Shown: in pieces, positions 12,902 to 24,433 of the stretch
Layout: every line of letters starts with the position of its first letter
How positions within the stretch are numbered: position 1 is the stretch's first letter
DNA from: Xenorhabdus eapokensis
Lineage (GTDB): Bacteria; Pseudomonadota; Gammaproteobacteria; Enterobacterales; Enterobacteriaceae
Assembly: GCF_001908105.1 (NCBI RefSeq)
Contig: NZ_MKGQ01000013.1
Span: 46,505-95,746 of the forward strand
DNA: 49,242 nt
Direction: 5' to 3'
Translations under genes and position numbers: made by a program
The notes under the pieces: model-generated
The model's input: the letters and a program-made list of their open reading frames with translations, nothing else
What the model was told of the DNA's origin: nothing
Database searches by the model: none

Positions 12902-14170
12902 ATGAGACGAATTGTTTATATTATTGCCTTAGCATTTTTGGTCTGTTTTTCCAATCCAGCTTTATCACAGCATCACGACTTTCCTTATTATCGATACATG
13001 GAGGCTACTAAAGACAGTGAAATCTATTCTTGGGTAGGCGAACACCTCATCAAAGTAGGGTTATTAAAGCAAGGGCAAGCCTTTAAAGTTGCTGAAGAAG
13101 AAGGAGAGGATTATTATGCAGTTCATTTTGGTAATGAGATCGGTTATATAGCCAAAAAAAATTTAAAGGAAATTAAAAAATCTTCATTTCCCAGTGATCC
13201 TTTCAATACTCTTCACAAAAAAGTCTCCCAAAACTTGATGGTTTTTAAGGTGGTTCGAATTCATAGCGCACCTGATACAGAGAGCAAGCCAGTTGCAATT
13301 TTGCAGGGAAATCTCCGTTATCCAATTTTAGACAAATTACAAGATGCTTCCCACCATACTTGGTATGAAATTAATTTGGGTGATCGATTGGGCTATATTA
13401 GTGATCGGGATGCTGAATTGGACAATGGCATTCCTTTGTTAACTTATCACCATGTGCTTAAAGCCACTAAGCATTTTCTACATACCTCAACAATAACATC
13501 CCTGACTGCATTTCGTGAGCAGATGGCTTATTTAAAGCGAGCAGGTTATACCACAATTTCATTCTATGAATTAGAGAGCTACTTAAATAGTTCCATTAAC
13601 TTGCCAGCAAAAGTGGTTGGCTTAACCTTTGATGATGGGCTGAAATCCGTTTATCGTTATGCCTATCCCATTTTGAAAGAAAATGGTCAGAAAGCTACAC
13701 TCTTTATTATTTCATCCAGAATTAAACGCCACCCGCAGAAATGGGATCCTAATACCCTGCAATTTTTAAGCCTCCCAGAACTATATGCTATGCAAGATGT
13801 ATTTGATTTTCAGTCTCATACCCATTTTTTGCATCGTTTCGGAAAGAATCAACATCCTATATTATTGCGTCGGTCATATCATAATATCCTGTATGATTTT
13901 GAACGTTCCAGACGGGCGTTATCACGATTAAATCCCTATGTACTTTACCTTTCCTATCCTTTTGGTGGATATAATTTAAAGGCAATAAAAGCAGCTCAAC
14001 AAGCTGGGTTTCATTTGGCAGTCACCACGGTAAAGGGAAAAGTTAAGTTAGGGGATAATCCCTTTGCTTTGAAACGATTATATATATTGCGGACAGATCC
14101 GATTGAAAAAATGGCAAAAATGATAGCTAATGAACCCTATTTAATGCCTTTAGGATCGCTTAATGATTGA
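12902..14170 (+). CDS. Secreted polysaccharide deacetylase with two SH3-like repeats
   Basis: The 422-residue product has a signal peptide (about 1-22, ending ALSQ) and two SH3-like segments (about 30-90 and 110-170), both containing a glycine-tyrosine-isoleucine turn (EIGYIAKK, RLGYISDR). A NodB-type polysaccharide deacetylase domain covers about 178-400. The metal-site motifs are visible: TFDDG at 242-246, SHTHFLH at 305-311, and SYPFGGY at 351-357. The family removes N-acetyl groups from chitin oligomers, peptidoglycan or exopolysaccharide; the substrate here is unknown. It starts just after the rpoC terminator with no strong ribosome-binding site and has lower G+C than rpoC. This gene is not found after rpoC in E. 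coli, so it may be acquired. Confidence 0.85.
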   Translation: MRRIVYIIALAFLVCFSNPALSQHHDFPYYRYMEATKDSEIYSWVGEHLIKVGLLKQGQAFKVAEEEGEDYYAVHFGNEIGYIAKKNLKEIKKSSFPSDPFNTLHKKVSQNLMVFKVVRIHSAPDTESKPVAILQGNLRYPILDKLQDASHHTWYEINLGDRLGYISDRDAELDNGIPLLTYHHVLKATKHFLHTSTITSLTAFREQMAYLKRAGYTTISFYELESYLNSSINLPAKVVGLTFDDGLKSVYRYAYPILKENGQKATLFIISSRIKRHPQKWDPNTLQFLSLPELYAMQDVFDFQSHTHFLHRFGKNQHPILLRRSYHNILYDFERSRRALSRLNPYVLYLSYPFGGYNLKAIKAAQQAGFHLAVTTVKGKVKLGDNPFALKRLYILRTDPIEKMAKMIANEPYLMPLGSLND

Positions 14171-14250
14171 ATGTAGGATATGAAATAATTTAATTGCTAA
14201 ATAGCAAGAGAACATTCTAATATGATATTTTTTTACTGAGGATTGAAGTG

Positions 14251-14523
14251 ATGGATTTCTTGGGATTAATATTGGAAGTTTTTTATAACATTATAAAGTG
14301 CACTATTAAGTTTTTTGCAAGGATATTTAAGATTGCCATGAAGGAAACTATTATTTCATTACTTTCCATAGGGGTTTTATTCTGCATTGTATTTTCATTT
14401 ATAATGCCTAGGTTTATTTTTGGTGTTTTACTGTTGCTAATTTTTATCTGTTTGGTTTATAAGTTCCGTGTAAAAATAAAGAATTATCTGAATAAGAAAG
14501 GGATTGTGGATTACTTTAAGTAA
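14251..14523 (+). CDS. Small membrane protein of unknown function
   Basis: I do not recognise a family. The 90-residue product is very hydrophobic, with an N-terminal amphipathic or membrane helix (about 3-25) and a long hydrophobic region (about 33-68) that could form two close membrane helices, then a basic tail (FRVKIKNYLNKK). ATG at 14251 has GAGGA 8 bases upstream; the GTG directly before it is less well placed. The gene is A+T rich and lies 80 bases after the deacetylase on the same strand, so it may be cotranscribed with it. Confidence 0.55.
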   Translation: MDFLGLILEVFYNIIKCTIKFFARIFKIAMKETIISLLSIGVLFCIVFSFIMPRFIFGVLLLLIFICLVYKFRVKIKNYLNKKGIVDYFK

Positions 14524-14590
14524 ATATGATGTTGGTAATGCTATGCAATGAAAATCCATCTGAGAAGGATAATGAATTTGCATCTTTCAA

Positions 14591-14610
14591 GAGCCTATTC
14601 CCTTAGGCCC
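14591..14610. terminator. Possible convergent terminator between the membrane protein gene and malM
   Basis: GAGCCTA (14591-14597) and TAGGCCC (14604-14610) pair over 7 positions including one G-T, with a 6-base loop. Neither strand has a clean T tract after it, so termination is uncertain. It lies in the 127-base convergent gap. Confidence 0.3.
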
Positions 14611-14650
14611 TTAAGTTAAATATATTTCTATAATTATTTGATGAATCAAT

Positions 14651-15603
14651 TTATTTTTTGTTTTTTATCACCTTGATAAAAGTTTCCCGTGCAGTTGGGG
14701 AACCGAGTCGTTCTGCTTCATCCAACAGTTTCAATGCCTTATCAACATCACCATTGTTAATAGCTTTTTTGATAGCGTCATTGAAATACCGTTCGGTATC
14801 GTTCAGTACAGGTTTAACTACTGGGGCCGCAGATTGCGGTGCATCAGTCGGGGCTGTTTTTATCGGCGATGTAGATACTTGTGTAGAACCGATGGTAACT
14901 GGTTTAGGTGCAGGTGAAGAAAATACCTGGCCTATCAGGATATTGCTTGCATTGCTTTCTGATTGCACTTTTAACGTTAATGTACCTGTTTCTGTATGGC
15001 GAGCGATCGGATCTGGAATATCCGGCACGGAATTACCGACACCTTTAGCATAAGCCTTAGCAGGATCGACCATTTGTGTCGAAGCTTGTAAATCAGAACG
15101 GGTGGTATAAATCAGCAAATAGATTCGCTGTTGCCCCAATGCCGGTGTTAGCTTTAATACTCCTTCAAGCCGATCGGTGGACATAATACTTGGCTGTTGA
15201 TAGCGGAAATAGTGGCTTGGATAAAAGGCCGCAGGACGGAGTTGTTCATCAAAGACTAAAACATTCGGTGAATATACCTGCTTATCTTTTATCAGACTGT
15301 TCAGCGTGATTTCTAATGAGCCTTGATTGGCCGGTAAAGCAAATGTGGCTACTGCACCTTGAGTATGACCATCATTAAGTTGCTGTGATGTACTATCAAG
15401 AATAATAGTCTGAGTGCCATGAGTATTAATGGGCTGCCACTGTAATTTCTGCAAGGTTGGCAAAGACAACGTTGGCGCAGCATTAGTTGTTTCTATGCCA
15501 GATTTTGTAGTGTCAGACAGTGCGATATCTGATGTAGCATAACTCGCCGGAATCATGTTACAGAGCAGGGCACCGAGACAAAGTGAGAGTAATTGCTTTT
15601 TCA

Positions 15604-15604
<1 letters not shown>
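14651..15604 (-). CDS. malM: Maltose operon periplasmic protein MalM
   Basis: MalM is a periplasmic protein of the maltose regulon with no settled biochemical role. The 317-residue product has a signal peptide (about 1-26) and many E. coli MalM stretches: DRLEGVLKLTPALGQQ, DPAKAYAKGVGNSVPDIPDP and the C-terminal GDVDKALKLLDEAERLGS. The start ATG shares one base with the lamB stop (TAATG), which suggests translational coupling; a TTG three codons upstream is less likely. It is last in the malK-lamB-malM operon. Confidence 0.95.
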
Positions 15605-16887
<1,283 letters not shown>

Positions 16888-16901
16888 TTATGGCCGCGGA
16901 T

Positions 16902-18011
16902 CTAGACTCCGGGTTCTTTATGTAAACGCTGACATGCAGTTCCATCTTCACGGAAAAGATGACATCGGTGAGGTGCTAATCCGATAGAGAAATCTGCACC
17001 TTCTTTAACGAGAACAATATCAGGTTGGCGGTAAACCAAATTTTGATGAATGGCAGGTATGCGGATGTGTATCTGGGTTTCGTTCCCCAGTTGTTCCACG
17101 ATCTGTACTGTCCCCTCTAACGTAACATCGGCGACATCATTAGGCAAAAGATGTTCGGGGCGAATACCCAAAGATACATTACTTCCGACAGTTAGTCCTT
17201 TGCTTTCAACAGGTAACCAAACGGGCTGGCCGTTAGGCAGGATGATCTGTACTTGATCAACAGCAATCGCTGAAACTTTTACTGGCAGGAAATTCATTTT
17301 TGGTGAACCAATAAAACCTGCGACAAAGCGGTTAGCAGGATAGTGATAAATTTCAAGTGGCTTACCAACCTGAGCAATATTGCCCCCATCCAGAACAACA
17401 ATCTTATCTGCCAGAGTCATGGCTTCGGTTTGGTCATGAGTGACATAGACCATGGTACGTTGTAGTCGCTTGTGTAAACGTGAAATTTCAATTCTCATCT
17501 GAACACGCAAGGCAGCATCTAGGTTGGAAAGAGGTTCATCCAGTAAAAAAATATTAGGTTCAGCAACCAGGGTTCGGCCAATGGCGACTCGCTGACGTTG
17601 ACCGCCGGACAGCGCCTTGGGACGACGATCCAATAGATGGGCAAGCTGGAGGGTTTCTGCAACTTGTTGTACCCGTTTTTGAATATCGCTTTTTTTGACA
17701 CCCGCCAACTTCATGCCGAATGACATGTTGTCTGCAACAGAGAGATGGGGATATAACGCATAAGACTGAAAAACCATACCGATGCTGCGTTTAGCTGGTG
17801 GGACATCATTCATTCGTTTTCCGTCTATCAGCAAATCACCGGATGTAACATCTTCCAATCCCGCGATCATCCTTAGCAGTGTCGATTTCCCACACCCTGA
17901 CGGGCCGACGAATACGACGAATTCCCCTTCCTGAATATCAAGATTAAGATCTTTGGAGATGACAATTTCACCATATGATTTAGATACATTGCGGAATGTG
18001 ATGCTAGACAT
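16902..18011 (-). CDS. malK: Maltose/maltodextrin ABC transporter ATPase MalK
   Basis: MalK is the ATPase of the MalFGK2 importer and also restrains MalT. The 369 residues contain Walker [10 protein letters not shown] (36-44), the Q-loop Q82, the signature LSGGQ (134-138), Walker B FLLDEP (155-160) and the H-loop H192. The C-terminal regulatory domain (about 240-369) includes [18 protein letters not shown] lies just upstream of the ATG. It is transcribed away from malE, with a 425-base shared control region. Confidence 0.98.
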   Translation of the reverse strand: MSSITFRNVSKSYGEIVISKDLNLDIQEGEFVVFVGPSGCGKSTLLRMIAGLEDVTSGDLLIDGKRMNDVPPAKRSIGMVFQSYALYPHLSVADNMSFGMKLAGVKKSDIQKRVQQVAETLQLAHLLDRRPKALSGGQRQRVAIGRTLVAEPNIFLLDEPLSNLDAALRVQMRIEISRLHKRLQRTMVYVTHDQTEAMTLADKIVVLDGGNIAQVGKPLEIYHYPANRFVAGFIGSPKMNFLPVKVSAIAVDQVQIILPNGQPVWLPVESKGLTVGSNVSLGIRPEHLLPNDVADVTLEGTVQIVEQLGNETQIHIRIPAIHQNLVYRQPDIVLVKEGADFSIGLAPHRCHLFREDGTACQRLHKEPGV

Positions 18012-18166
18012 TTGTTCCCTCCCTCGGATTTGCCGCCTCAGTTTTCTGTTTGTTTCTTATTTCTCTTCGTTTCTTATTTCGTAGTGAGAAACTGCGTAAA
18101 AAACTGATGGCAGGATTGTGTATAAAATAACAGGTGCGAGGATCCTCCATTCCAGAATTTTTGATG

Positions 18167-18186
18167 GTGGAGGAATCAGGAGGACG
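18167..18186 (+). promoter_or_regulatory. Pair of MalT-box-like sites in the malK-malE control region
   Basis: The abutting decamers gtggaggaat (18167-18176) and caggaggacg (18177-18186) each match 7 of 10 bases of the MalT box GGGGA(T/G)GAGG and keep its GGAGGA core. Another GGAGGA core lies on the minus strand at 18143-18148. Tandem boxes are typical of MalT, which binds as an oligomer; the assignment rests on sequence alone. Confidence 0.45.
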
Positions 18187-18231
18187 AGCTTAATGTGATT
18201 AAGAGAGGAAGGAGAAAATTGTCAGGCAAGA

Positions 18232-18247
18232 TGTGACTTAAATCCCA
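18232..18247. promoter_or_regulatory. CRP site 1, malK-malE control region
   Basis: TGTGA, six bases, TCCCA matches 9 of 10 conserved positions of the CRP consensus TGTGA-N6-TCACA. It lies about midway between malK and malE, where E. coli has several CRP sites that act with MalT on both promoters. Confidence 0.7.
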
Positions 18248-18293
18248 AAAAAAGATGCTATCTTAGTGTTAACGTTCTGATTTTAATTGTTTT

Positions 18294-18309
18294 TGTAAGC
18301 TAGTTCACA
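18294..18309. promoter_or_regulatory. CRP site 2, malK-malE control region
   Basis: TGTAA, six bases, TCACA matches 9 of 10 conserved positions of the CRP consensus. Its centre is about 62 bases from site 1. It lies upstream of the best MalT box and so faces malE. Confidence 0.7.
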
Positions 18310-18334
18310 CTCGTGCGGTATGAGGCGTAGAGCT

Positions 18335-18344
18335 GGGGAGGATG
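18335..18344 (+). promoter_or_regulatory. MalT box upstream of malE
   Basis: GGGGAGGATG matches 9 of 10 bases of the MalT box. An overlapping GGATGA core starts at 18340. It lies 93 bases before the malE start, so it is suited to the malE promoter. Confidence 0.6.
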
Positions 18345-18436
18345 AGTCTTTTTTATATTGATTGCACACTTGTGCCATTTTATCGCGATGTAATAAAGAT
18401 AATTATCTTGAACTAACAAATGAAAAAGGCGGAATG

Positions 18437-19636
18437 ATGACCAAGAAAATTTTAAAAGTAGGGACTCGTACCCTGATGCTTTCCGTTTTAACAACATGTG
18501 TATTGTCTGCTTCGGCTTTCGCAAAGCCGGAAGAAGGAAAGTTGGTCATTTGGATCAATGGTGATAAAGGTTATAACGGACTGGCACAGGTTGGTGAAAA
18601 ATTTGCACAAGAAACGGGAATTCCTGTCACTGTTGAGCATCCTGACAAACTGGAAGAAAAATATACCCAAATTGCTGCCAGTGGAGATGGGCCAGATATT
18701 ATTTTCTGGGCACATGATCGCTTTGGTGGTTATGCCCAATCAGGATTAGTTGCTGAAATTACTCCTGATAAATCGTTTATTGATAAATTATTTCCCTTTA
18801 CGTGGGATGCCGTTCGTTATGACGGAAAATTGGTAGGATACCCTGTCGCAGTTGAAGCCCTTTCTCTTATCTACAATAAAGACCTGATTAAATCTCCTCC
18901 TAAAACATGGGAAGAAATCCCGGCCTTAGATAATGAGCTGAAAAAGCAGAATAAAAGCGCAATCATGTTCAATTTACAGGAACCGTATTTCACTTGGCCC
19001 CTCATTGCTGCCGATGGCGGATATGCCTTCAAAGCAGAGAACGGTACTTATAATGTTAAAGACAGCGGAGTGAATAACGCAGGCTCTAAAGCGGGAATGA
19101 AATTTCTGGTTGATTTAGTCAAAAACAAACATCTCAATGCAGATATCGATTACTCCATTGCCGAAGCGGCATTTAATAAAGGCAAAGCAGCAATGACAAT
19201 TAATGGCCCCTGGGCGTGGGCGAACGTAGATAAAAGTAAGATTAATTATGGTGTTACCTTATTACCCACTTTTAAAGGAAAACCCTCTAAACCCTTTGTT
19301 GGCATTTTAACCGCGGGCATTAATGCGGCCAGTCCTAATAAAGAATTAGCGAAAGAATTTTTGGAAAATTATCTGCTAACCAATGAAGGATTAGCGATGA
19401 TGGACAAAGATAAACCGTTAGGCGCGGTGGCCTTGAAATCCTATCAGGAGATCCTGGCGAAAGATCCACGTATTGCTGCCACGATGGCAAATGCCCAAAA
19501 CGGCGAAATTATGCCAAATATCTCCCAAATGAGTAGTTTCTGGTACGCAATGCGTAGCGCTGTCCTTAACACTATCAGTGGGCGTCAGACGATAGATGCT
19601 GCCCTTAATGATGCTGAAGCAAGAATGACAAAATAA
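18437..19636 (+). CDS. malE: Maltose/maltodextrin-binding periplasmic protein MalE
   Basis: MalE binds maltodextrins in the periplasm and delivers them to MalFGK2. The precursor is 399 residues, with a signal peptide of about 29 residues ending SASAFA and the mature start [20 protein letters not shown]. Further stretches match E. coli, such as [19 protein letters not shown] and [17 protein letters not shown]. Two ATGs are adjacent (18434 and 18437); the second is better spaced from AAGGCGGA. The frame is open from 18362, but that part is not conserved. Confidence 0.97.
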   Translation: MTKKILKVGTRTLMLSVLTTCVLSASAFAKPEEGKLVIWINGDKGYNGLAQVGEKFAQETGIPVTVEHPDKLEEKYTQIAASGDGPDIIFWAHDRFGGYAQSGLVAEITPDKSFIDKLFPFTWDAVRYDGKLVGYPVAVEALSLIYNKDLIKSPPKTWEEIPALDNELKKQNKSAIMFNLQEPYFTWPLIAADGGYAFKAENGTYNVKDSGVNNAGSKAGMKFLVDLVKNKHLNADIDYSIAEAAFNKGKAAMTINGPWAWANVDKSKINYGVTLLPTFKGKPSKPFVGILTAGINAASPNKELAKEFLENYLLTNEGLAMMDKDKPLGAVALKSYQEILAKDPRIAATMANAQNGEIMPNISQMSSFWYAMRSAVLNTISGRQTIDAALNDAEARMTK

Positions 19637-19645
19637 ACGAATGAC

Positions 19646-19668
19646 AGGCTCCTGAATCTAAGGAGCCT
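19646..19668 (+). other. Intercistronic hairpin between malE and malF
   Basis: A perfect 8-bp stem, aggctcct with aggagcct, has a 7-base loop and no T tract. In E. coli REP elements in the same gap protect the malE mRNA and keep MalE in excess over MalF. This hairpin has the right place for a similar task, but its sequence is not REP-like. Confidence 0.55.
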
Positions 19669-19726
19669 TAGCCCTTATTGTGATAGGTGTTGGATAATCA
19701 CAATTTTTGGTAACAGGAAGTGCAAG

Positions 19727-21283
19727 ATGTCAGCGACATTAGAAAAAACAGTATGGTGGCAGCATCCTGCCCTGAAATGGTTGATGGTAGGTTTTTGTCT
19801 ACTTTTTACAGGTTATCTGGTTGTGCTGATGTATGCACAGGGAGAATACCTGTTTGCAATGGTAACACTGATATTACTGGGAAGTGGTATTTATGTTTTT
19901 TCCAACCGAAAGGCTTATGTTTGGCGCTATACCTACCCTGGAATTGCTGGAATAGGGATATTTATACTGTTTCCGCTTATTTGCACGATTGCTATTGCTT
20001 TTACAAATTATAGCAGCACTAACCAATTGACATTTGAACGTGCTCAAACGGTATTGATGAGTCGCCATTATCAGACAGGGGAGCCATTTAATTTCAAACT
20101 CTATCCGATATCTGAACAGTGGGTCTTGGCTTTGAACGTTCCTGATAGCAATAATTTATTGATATCTGAGCCTTTTTCTCTTACGGGAACGGAAGAAATT
20201 ATCCTGCCCCTCCATGAACAAGAGAAGAAGTTTGAAAACAATGCTGCCACACTGCGTACTATTACTCAGTATCGGCAGGCGTTGAATCAATTGGTTGTCG
20301 TTCTTCCTGATGGCAGTAAACTGAGAATGAGTTCTTTGCGCCAGTTTTCTGCGATAAACCCTCTTTATTCCCTCGATGAAGATGGAATGACACTGACCGA
20401 TAAACAAACTGGCATACGATACCGGCCAAATATGGATACAGGGTTCTACCAATCCATGAATGCTGAAGGAGAATGGACTAAGGAAACGTTAAGTCCTGGA
20501 TTTACGGTTTCTATTGGTTGGAAAAATTTTCTACGGGTGATACAGGATGAAGGTATCCAAAAACCTTTTCTGTCCATTTTTGTCTGGACAGTCGTTTTCT
20601 CCCTAGTGACAGTGGCATTGACGGTTACCCTAGGAATGGTTCTCGCTTGTATTGTACAGTGGGAGGCGCTTAAGGGACGAGCGATTTACCGTGTACTGCT
20701 TATTTTACCTTATGCTGTTCCTTCGTTTATTTCCATTCTGATTTTCAAAGGATTATTTAACCAAAGTTTTGGTGAAATTAATCTGGTGCTAAATGGGTTG
20801 TTTGGTTTTAAACCAGATTGGTTTACCGATCCGACACTAGCTCGAACCATGTTGATTATTGTAAATACGTGGTTGGGTTATCCCTATATGATGATTCTTT
20901 GCATGGGATTGCTGAAATCTATTCCTGATGACCTTTATGAGGCATCGGCACTTGATGGTGCAGGGCCGTGGCAGAATTTTACCAAAATTACCTTTCCATT
21001 ATTGATTAAGCCATTGACCCCGTTAATGATTGCCAGCTTTGCTTTCAATTTTAATAACTTTGTCCTGATTCAACTGCTAACCAATGGTAAACCTGATCAT
21101 ATTGGTACATCGACCCCAGCGGGTTATACCGATCTTTTGGTGAATTACACCTACCGTATCGCATTTGAAGGTGGTGGTGGGCAGGATTTTGGTCTGGCAG
21201 CAGCAATTGCCACATTGATCTTCTTATTGGTGGGTGCATTAGCCATCATCAATTTGAAAACTGCCCGCATGAAATTTGATTAA
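19727..21283 (+). CDS. malF: Maltose ABC transporter permease MalF
   Basis: MalF is one of the two membrane subunits of the maltose importer and holds the sugar-binding cavity. The 518 residues fit the family (514 in E. coli). Early membrane helices are followed by the large periplasmic P2 loop (about 95-275), then the core permease helices. The EAA coupling motif is visible in YEASALDGAGPWQNF (about 403-417). It follows malE by 90 bases and precedes malG by 12. Confidence 0.97.
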   Translation: MSATLEKTVWWQHPALKWLMVGFCLLFTGYLVVLMYAQGEYLFAMVTLILLGSGIYVFSNRKAYVWRYTYPGIAGIGIFILFPLICTIAIAFTNYSSTNQLTFERAQTVLMSRHYQTGEPFNFKLYPISEQWVLALNVPDSNNLLISEPFSLTGTEEIILPLHEQEKKFENNAATLRTITQYRQALNQLVVVLPDGSKLRMSSLRQFSAINPLYSLDEDGMTLTDKQTGIRYRPNMDTGFYQSMNAEGEWTKETLSPGFTVSIGWKNFLRVIQDEGIQKPFLSIFVWTVVFSLVTVALTVTLGMVLACIVQWEALKGRAIYRVLLILPYAVPSFISILIFKGLFNQSFGEINLVLNGLFGFKPDWFTDPTLARTMLIIVNTWLGYPYMMILCMGLLKSIPDDLYEASALDGAGPWQNFTKITFPLLIKPLTPLMIASFAFNFNNFVLIQLLTNGKPDHIGTSTPAGYTDLLVNYTYRIAFEGGGGQDFGLAAAIATLIFLLVGALAIINLKTARMKFD

Positions 21284-21295
21284 GGAGAAAAGAAG

Positions 21296-22186
21296 ATGGC
21301 GATGGTACAGCCCAAATCGCAGCGATGGCGGATATGGGGAACACATATATTAATGCTGGCTTTTATTGCCATGATTTTGTTCCCTCTGCTCATGGTCATT
21401 GCTATTTCTTTGCGTCCGGGTAATTTTGCTACGGGTAACTTGATTCCAGACACTATTTCATGGGAACACTGGAAACTGGCATTTGGTTATAGCGTGGAAT
21501 CTGCTGATGGACACGTCACGCTTCCCCCATTTCCGGTTATGCAATGGCTTTGGAACTCTGTAAAAGTTGCTTTCATTACTGCCACTGGCATTGTGGCATT
21601 ATCAACGACGTGCGCGTATGCATTTGCTCGAATGCGCTTTCGTGGAAAAAGCACCTTACTCAAGGCAATGCTAATTTTTCAAATGTTTCCGGCGGTACTT
21701 TCTTTGGTGGCGCTATATGCCTTATTTGATCGTTTAGGAGAATATATTCCTTTCCTCGGTCTCAATACCCACGGTGGTGTGATTTTTGCCTACCTGGGCG
21801 GAATTGCTTTGCATGTATGGACGATAAAAGGTTATTTCGAAACGATAGATCGTTCTCTGGAAGAAGCAGCGATGTTAGATGGCGCGACATCGTGGCAAAT
21901 TTTCCGTTTGGTATTGTTACCGCTTTCTGTACCTATATTGGCTGTGGTGTTTATTTTGTCGTTTATTGGCGTGATCACTGAAGTACCTGTTGCATCTCTG
22001 TTATTACGTGATGTGGATAATTACACGCTGGCAGTGGGAATGCAGCAATATCTTCACCCACAGAACTATCTCTGGGGAGATTTTGCCGCTGCGGCTGTGC
22101 TTTCCGCTATTCCTATCACGGCAGTTTTCTTACTTGCTCAACGTTGGTTAGTCGGTGGATTAACGTCGGGAGGAGTGAAAGGCTGA
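21296..22186 (+). CDS. malG: Maltose ABC transporter permease MalG
   Basis: MalG pairs with MalF in the importer. The 296 residues equal the E. coli length. Six membrane segments are expected, and the EAA loop is [15 protein letters not shown] (about 190-204). The C-terminus SGGVKG, which reaches into the MalK dimer in the known structure, is kept. AAGGAGA lies 7 bases before the ATG. Confidence 0.97.
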   Translation: MAMVQPKSQRWRIWGTHILMLAFIAMILFPLLMVIAISLRPGNFATGNLIPDTISWEHWKLAFGYSVESADGHVTLPPFPVMQWLWNSVKVAFITATGIVALSTTCAYAFARMRFRGKSTLLKAMLIFQMFPAVLSLVALYALFDRLGEYIPFLGLNTHGGVIFAYLGGIALHVWTIKGYFETIDRSLEEAAMLDGATSWQIFRLVLLPLSVPILAVVFILSFIGVITEVPVASLLLRDVDNYTLAVGMQQYLHPQNYLWGDFAAAAVLSAIPITAVFLLAQRWLVGGLTSGGVKG

Positions 22187-22190
22187 TCCT

Positions 22191-22232
22191 CGCCCCCAAT
22201 CATATTTAGCTATATATGATTGGGGGCGTTTT
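22191..22232 (+). terminator. Terminator after malG
   Basis: A perfect 15-bp stem, cgcccccaatcatat with atatgattgggggcg, has an 8-base loop and is followed by TTTT. It ends the malEFG operon and lies in the 96-base convergent gap before malQ. Confidence 0.93.
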
Positions 22233-22282
22233 CTTGCTACTGGACTGCAATTTGGATAACTGGTTGTTAACTCAGTCAGTTA

Positions 22283-24424
22283 TTAACCTTGTTTTCGGCA
22301 CTCTCCGATTGTTTGGAACAGATAGTTGATATGGGTATCCGCAAACATAGTTTCCAACGTAGAAGTAAGTTTTCGTCGCCAGTTAGGGTATTCCTCGGTT
22401 GTGCCAGGAATATTAACGGGGCGTTCCATATCCAGCCAATCTTCCGGTTGTAATCCTAATAAAGCACAGGTGCTATGGGCTATATAGCGATGTATGCTTT
22501 GATTTATAGCATTTGACATCGGATGTTCAGTTTGCGCCAGTGATACTGATACCTGAAATGAGGAAGGGGTATCTGTCTTGGACAATCCTTCTGGTAAATA
22601 GCCGTGACGATTTAAACTGGTTAATAATGCTTGCTTGCAGCGTTTGCGCTCCAAATATAAATCGGCAAGAAGGGCTTTATCAGGATATAAGCCGATGGAT
22701 TCTCCTAAGATTAGATCTTCATTTTGCCAGAATCCACGCAAGGTAGGTAAGTCATGGGTAGTAATGGTCGCCATTGCTTGCACAGGGTATTCATCGGGAG
22801 TGCGGTATTCACCCTGCTCATTGCGTTCAAAATAGAATACTTTATAGGAATAAACACCACTGTCCCGTAATTTACCGACGATTTCTTCCGGTACAATTCC
22901 TAAATCTTCACCTATTACTAAGCAATGATTGCGCTGGCTTTCCAATGCCAATATTGCCAGCAGATCGTCAACCGGATAATGGACATAAACGCCTTTATCG
23001 GCGGTTTCTCCTTGTGGTATCCACCAAAGTCTGAGCAATGACATCACATGATCGATACGCAATGCACCGCAATGACGCATATTACTACGCAATAATTCAA
23101 TGAAAGGTTGATAGGCTTGTGCTTTTAATACGTGGGGATTCATTGGCGGAAGCCCCCAATTTTGCCCCCGTGGTCCCAGAATATCGGGAGGCGCTCCGAC
23201 AGATGCCTTAGTGCAATAGATGTTTCGGTTACACCAGGTTTCTGAACCGCCTTGCGCTACTCCAACAGCAAGATCGCGGTAAATACCAATCGGCATGTGA
23301 TTGGCTTGGCTGGTAGTGAAGCATTCGGCAAGCTGGGTATCAGCTAGCCATTGCAGCCAAAGGAAAAACGCTATCTCCTGTGGATGTGAATGGCAGAATG
23401 TCTTAACCGCATCACTCTCCGGTTCACGGTATTCTTCCGGCCATACCGGCCAGCCCCAATAAACATTATTTTCCCCATATAGCTTTTGATGTAGAGCATC
23501 ATAAGCAGCTTGATAATAAAGGTTTTTGCCTCCTTTGGTGACAAATTGTTGGAAAGCAATTTGTTGGGGATCATCACCAGATCGGCGCTTAAATTGCGGA
23601 TAAGTTAGACGCAATGCAGCCATTTTTAGTGTCATTACTGTGGTGTAATCAACCCACTCTTCCTGGCGGGCTTGTCGGAGTTTGGATTGTGTTTCCGCTG
23701 AATGCCACCACGCTTGTGCTTCGGTGCTATCATTAAAATCTTCAACCTGATTCACGGCAATATAGATGATATTAAGCCAGTGACGGGATGATGGGCTGTA
23801 AGGGCTGGCATTTTCAGGCATTGCAGGATATATGGCATGAAGAGGGTTCAAGCCAATAAAGGCGCCACCACGTTGTGCTAGTTCTTGCAGCATATATTTC
23901 AGATCGCCAAAATCACCAATTCCCCAATTATTTTCTGATCGCAGGGTATAAAGCTGAATGCAGGCGCCCCAGAGTTTTTCCCCACGTGTTATGGCATCCG
24001 GTTCGTAACAACGTTCAGGAGCAACGATAAGTTGCATCGAGTACTGAGAGTGATTCTTTGGCTTCACTTTCGGTACTAGGCTCAGAGTGTGATACCCCAA
24101 GGGGAGGTCGGTCGGTAAAGAGAGTTGATGCTGGCAGTGACCATGAAATACCTCACCTTGCTCAGTGTGTATCTGCCATTGATAATGATATGTATCTTCC
24201 AGAGGCAGAGTCACTATTTGCCCCTGAATAACCACCTTCACATTAGGTAAAAAGGAAGCATCTAAATGGGAAACCGGCCTTTCGACCGGTATATCTGTAT
24301 TCATTGCTTCTAATATTCGATGCCTGATTTCAGCAGGGATCGCCTGTGGTTTTCCATAGGCATTAATATATTCGCTGGCGATGCCGGCTTTAGTTGCCAA
24401 ATCATCAAGGCATTTGTTTTCCAT
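22283..24424 (-). CDS. malQ: 4-alpha-glucanotransferase (amylomaltase)
   Basis: MalQ transfers glucan chains between maltodextrins and releases glucose; it works with MalP in the cytoplasm. The 713-residue product belongs to glycoside hydrolase family 77. Family stretches include the acid-containing CGALRIDHVMSLLRLWWIP (nucleophile Asp), IGEDLGIVP (acid/base Glu) and TTHDLPTLRGFW. An N-terminal extension of about 150 residues fits enterobacterial MalQ. ATG at 24424 has AGGGA six bases upstream; a TTG two codons earlier lacks space for a ribosome-binding site. It starts 9 bases after malP. Confidence 0.96.
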   Translation of the reverse strand: MENKCLDDLATKAGIASEYINAYGKPQAIPAEIRHRILEAMNTDIPVERPVSHLDASFLPNVKVVIQGQIVTLPLEDTYHYQWQIHTEQGEVFHGHCQHQLSLPTDLPLGYHTLSLVPKVKPKNHSQYSMQLIVAPERCYEPDAITRGEKLWGACIQLYTLRSENNWGIGDFGDLKYMLQELAQRGGAFIGLNPLHAIYPAMPENASPYSPSSRHWLNIIYIAVNQVEDFNDSTEAQAWWHSAETQSKLRQARQEEWVDYTTVMTLKMAALRLTYPQFKRRSGDDPQQIAFQQFVTKGGKNLYYQAAYDALHQKLYGENNVYWGWPVWPEEYREPESDAVKTFCHSHPQEIAFFLWLQWLADTQLAECFTTSQANHMPIGIYRDLAVGVAQGGSETWCNRNIYCTKASVGAPPDILGPRGQNWGLPPMNPHVLKAQAYQPFIELLRSNMRHCGALRIDHVMSLLRLWWIPQGETADKGVYVHYPVDDLLAILALESQRNHCLVIGEDLGIVPEEIVGKLRDSGVYSYKVFYFERNEQGEYRTPDEYPVQAMATITTHDLPTLRGFWQNEDLILGESIGLYPDKALLADLYLERKRCKQALLTSLNRHGYLPEGLSKTDTPSSFQVSVSLAQTEHPMSNAINQSIHRYIAHSTCALLGLQPEDWLDMERPVNIPGTTEEYPNWRRKLTSTLETMFADTHINYLFQTIGECRKQG

Positions 24425-24433
24425 ACTCAATCC

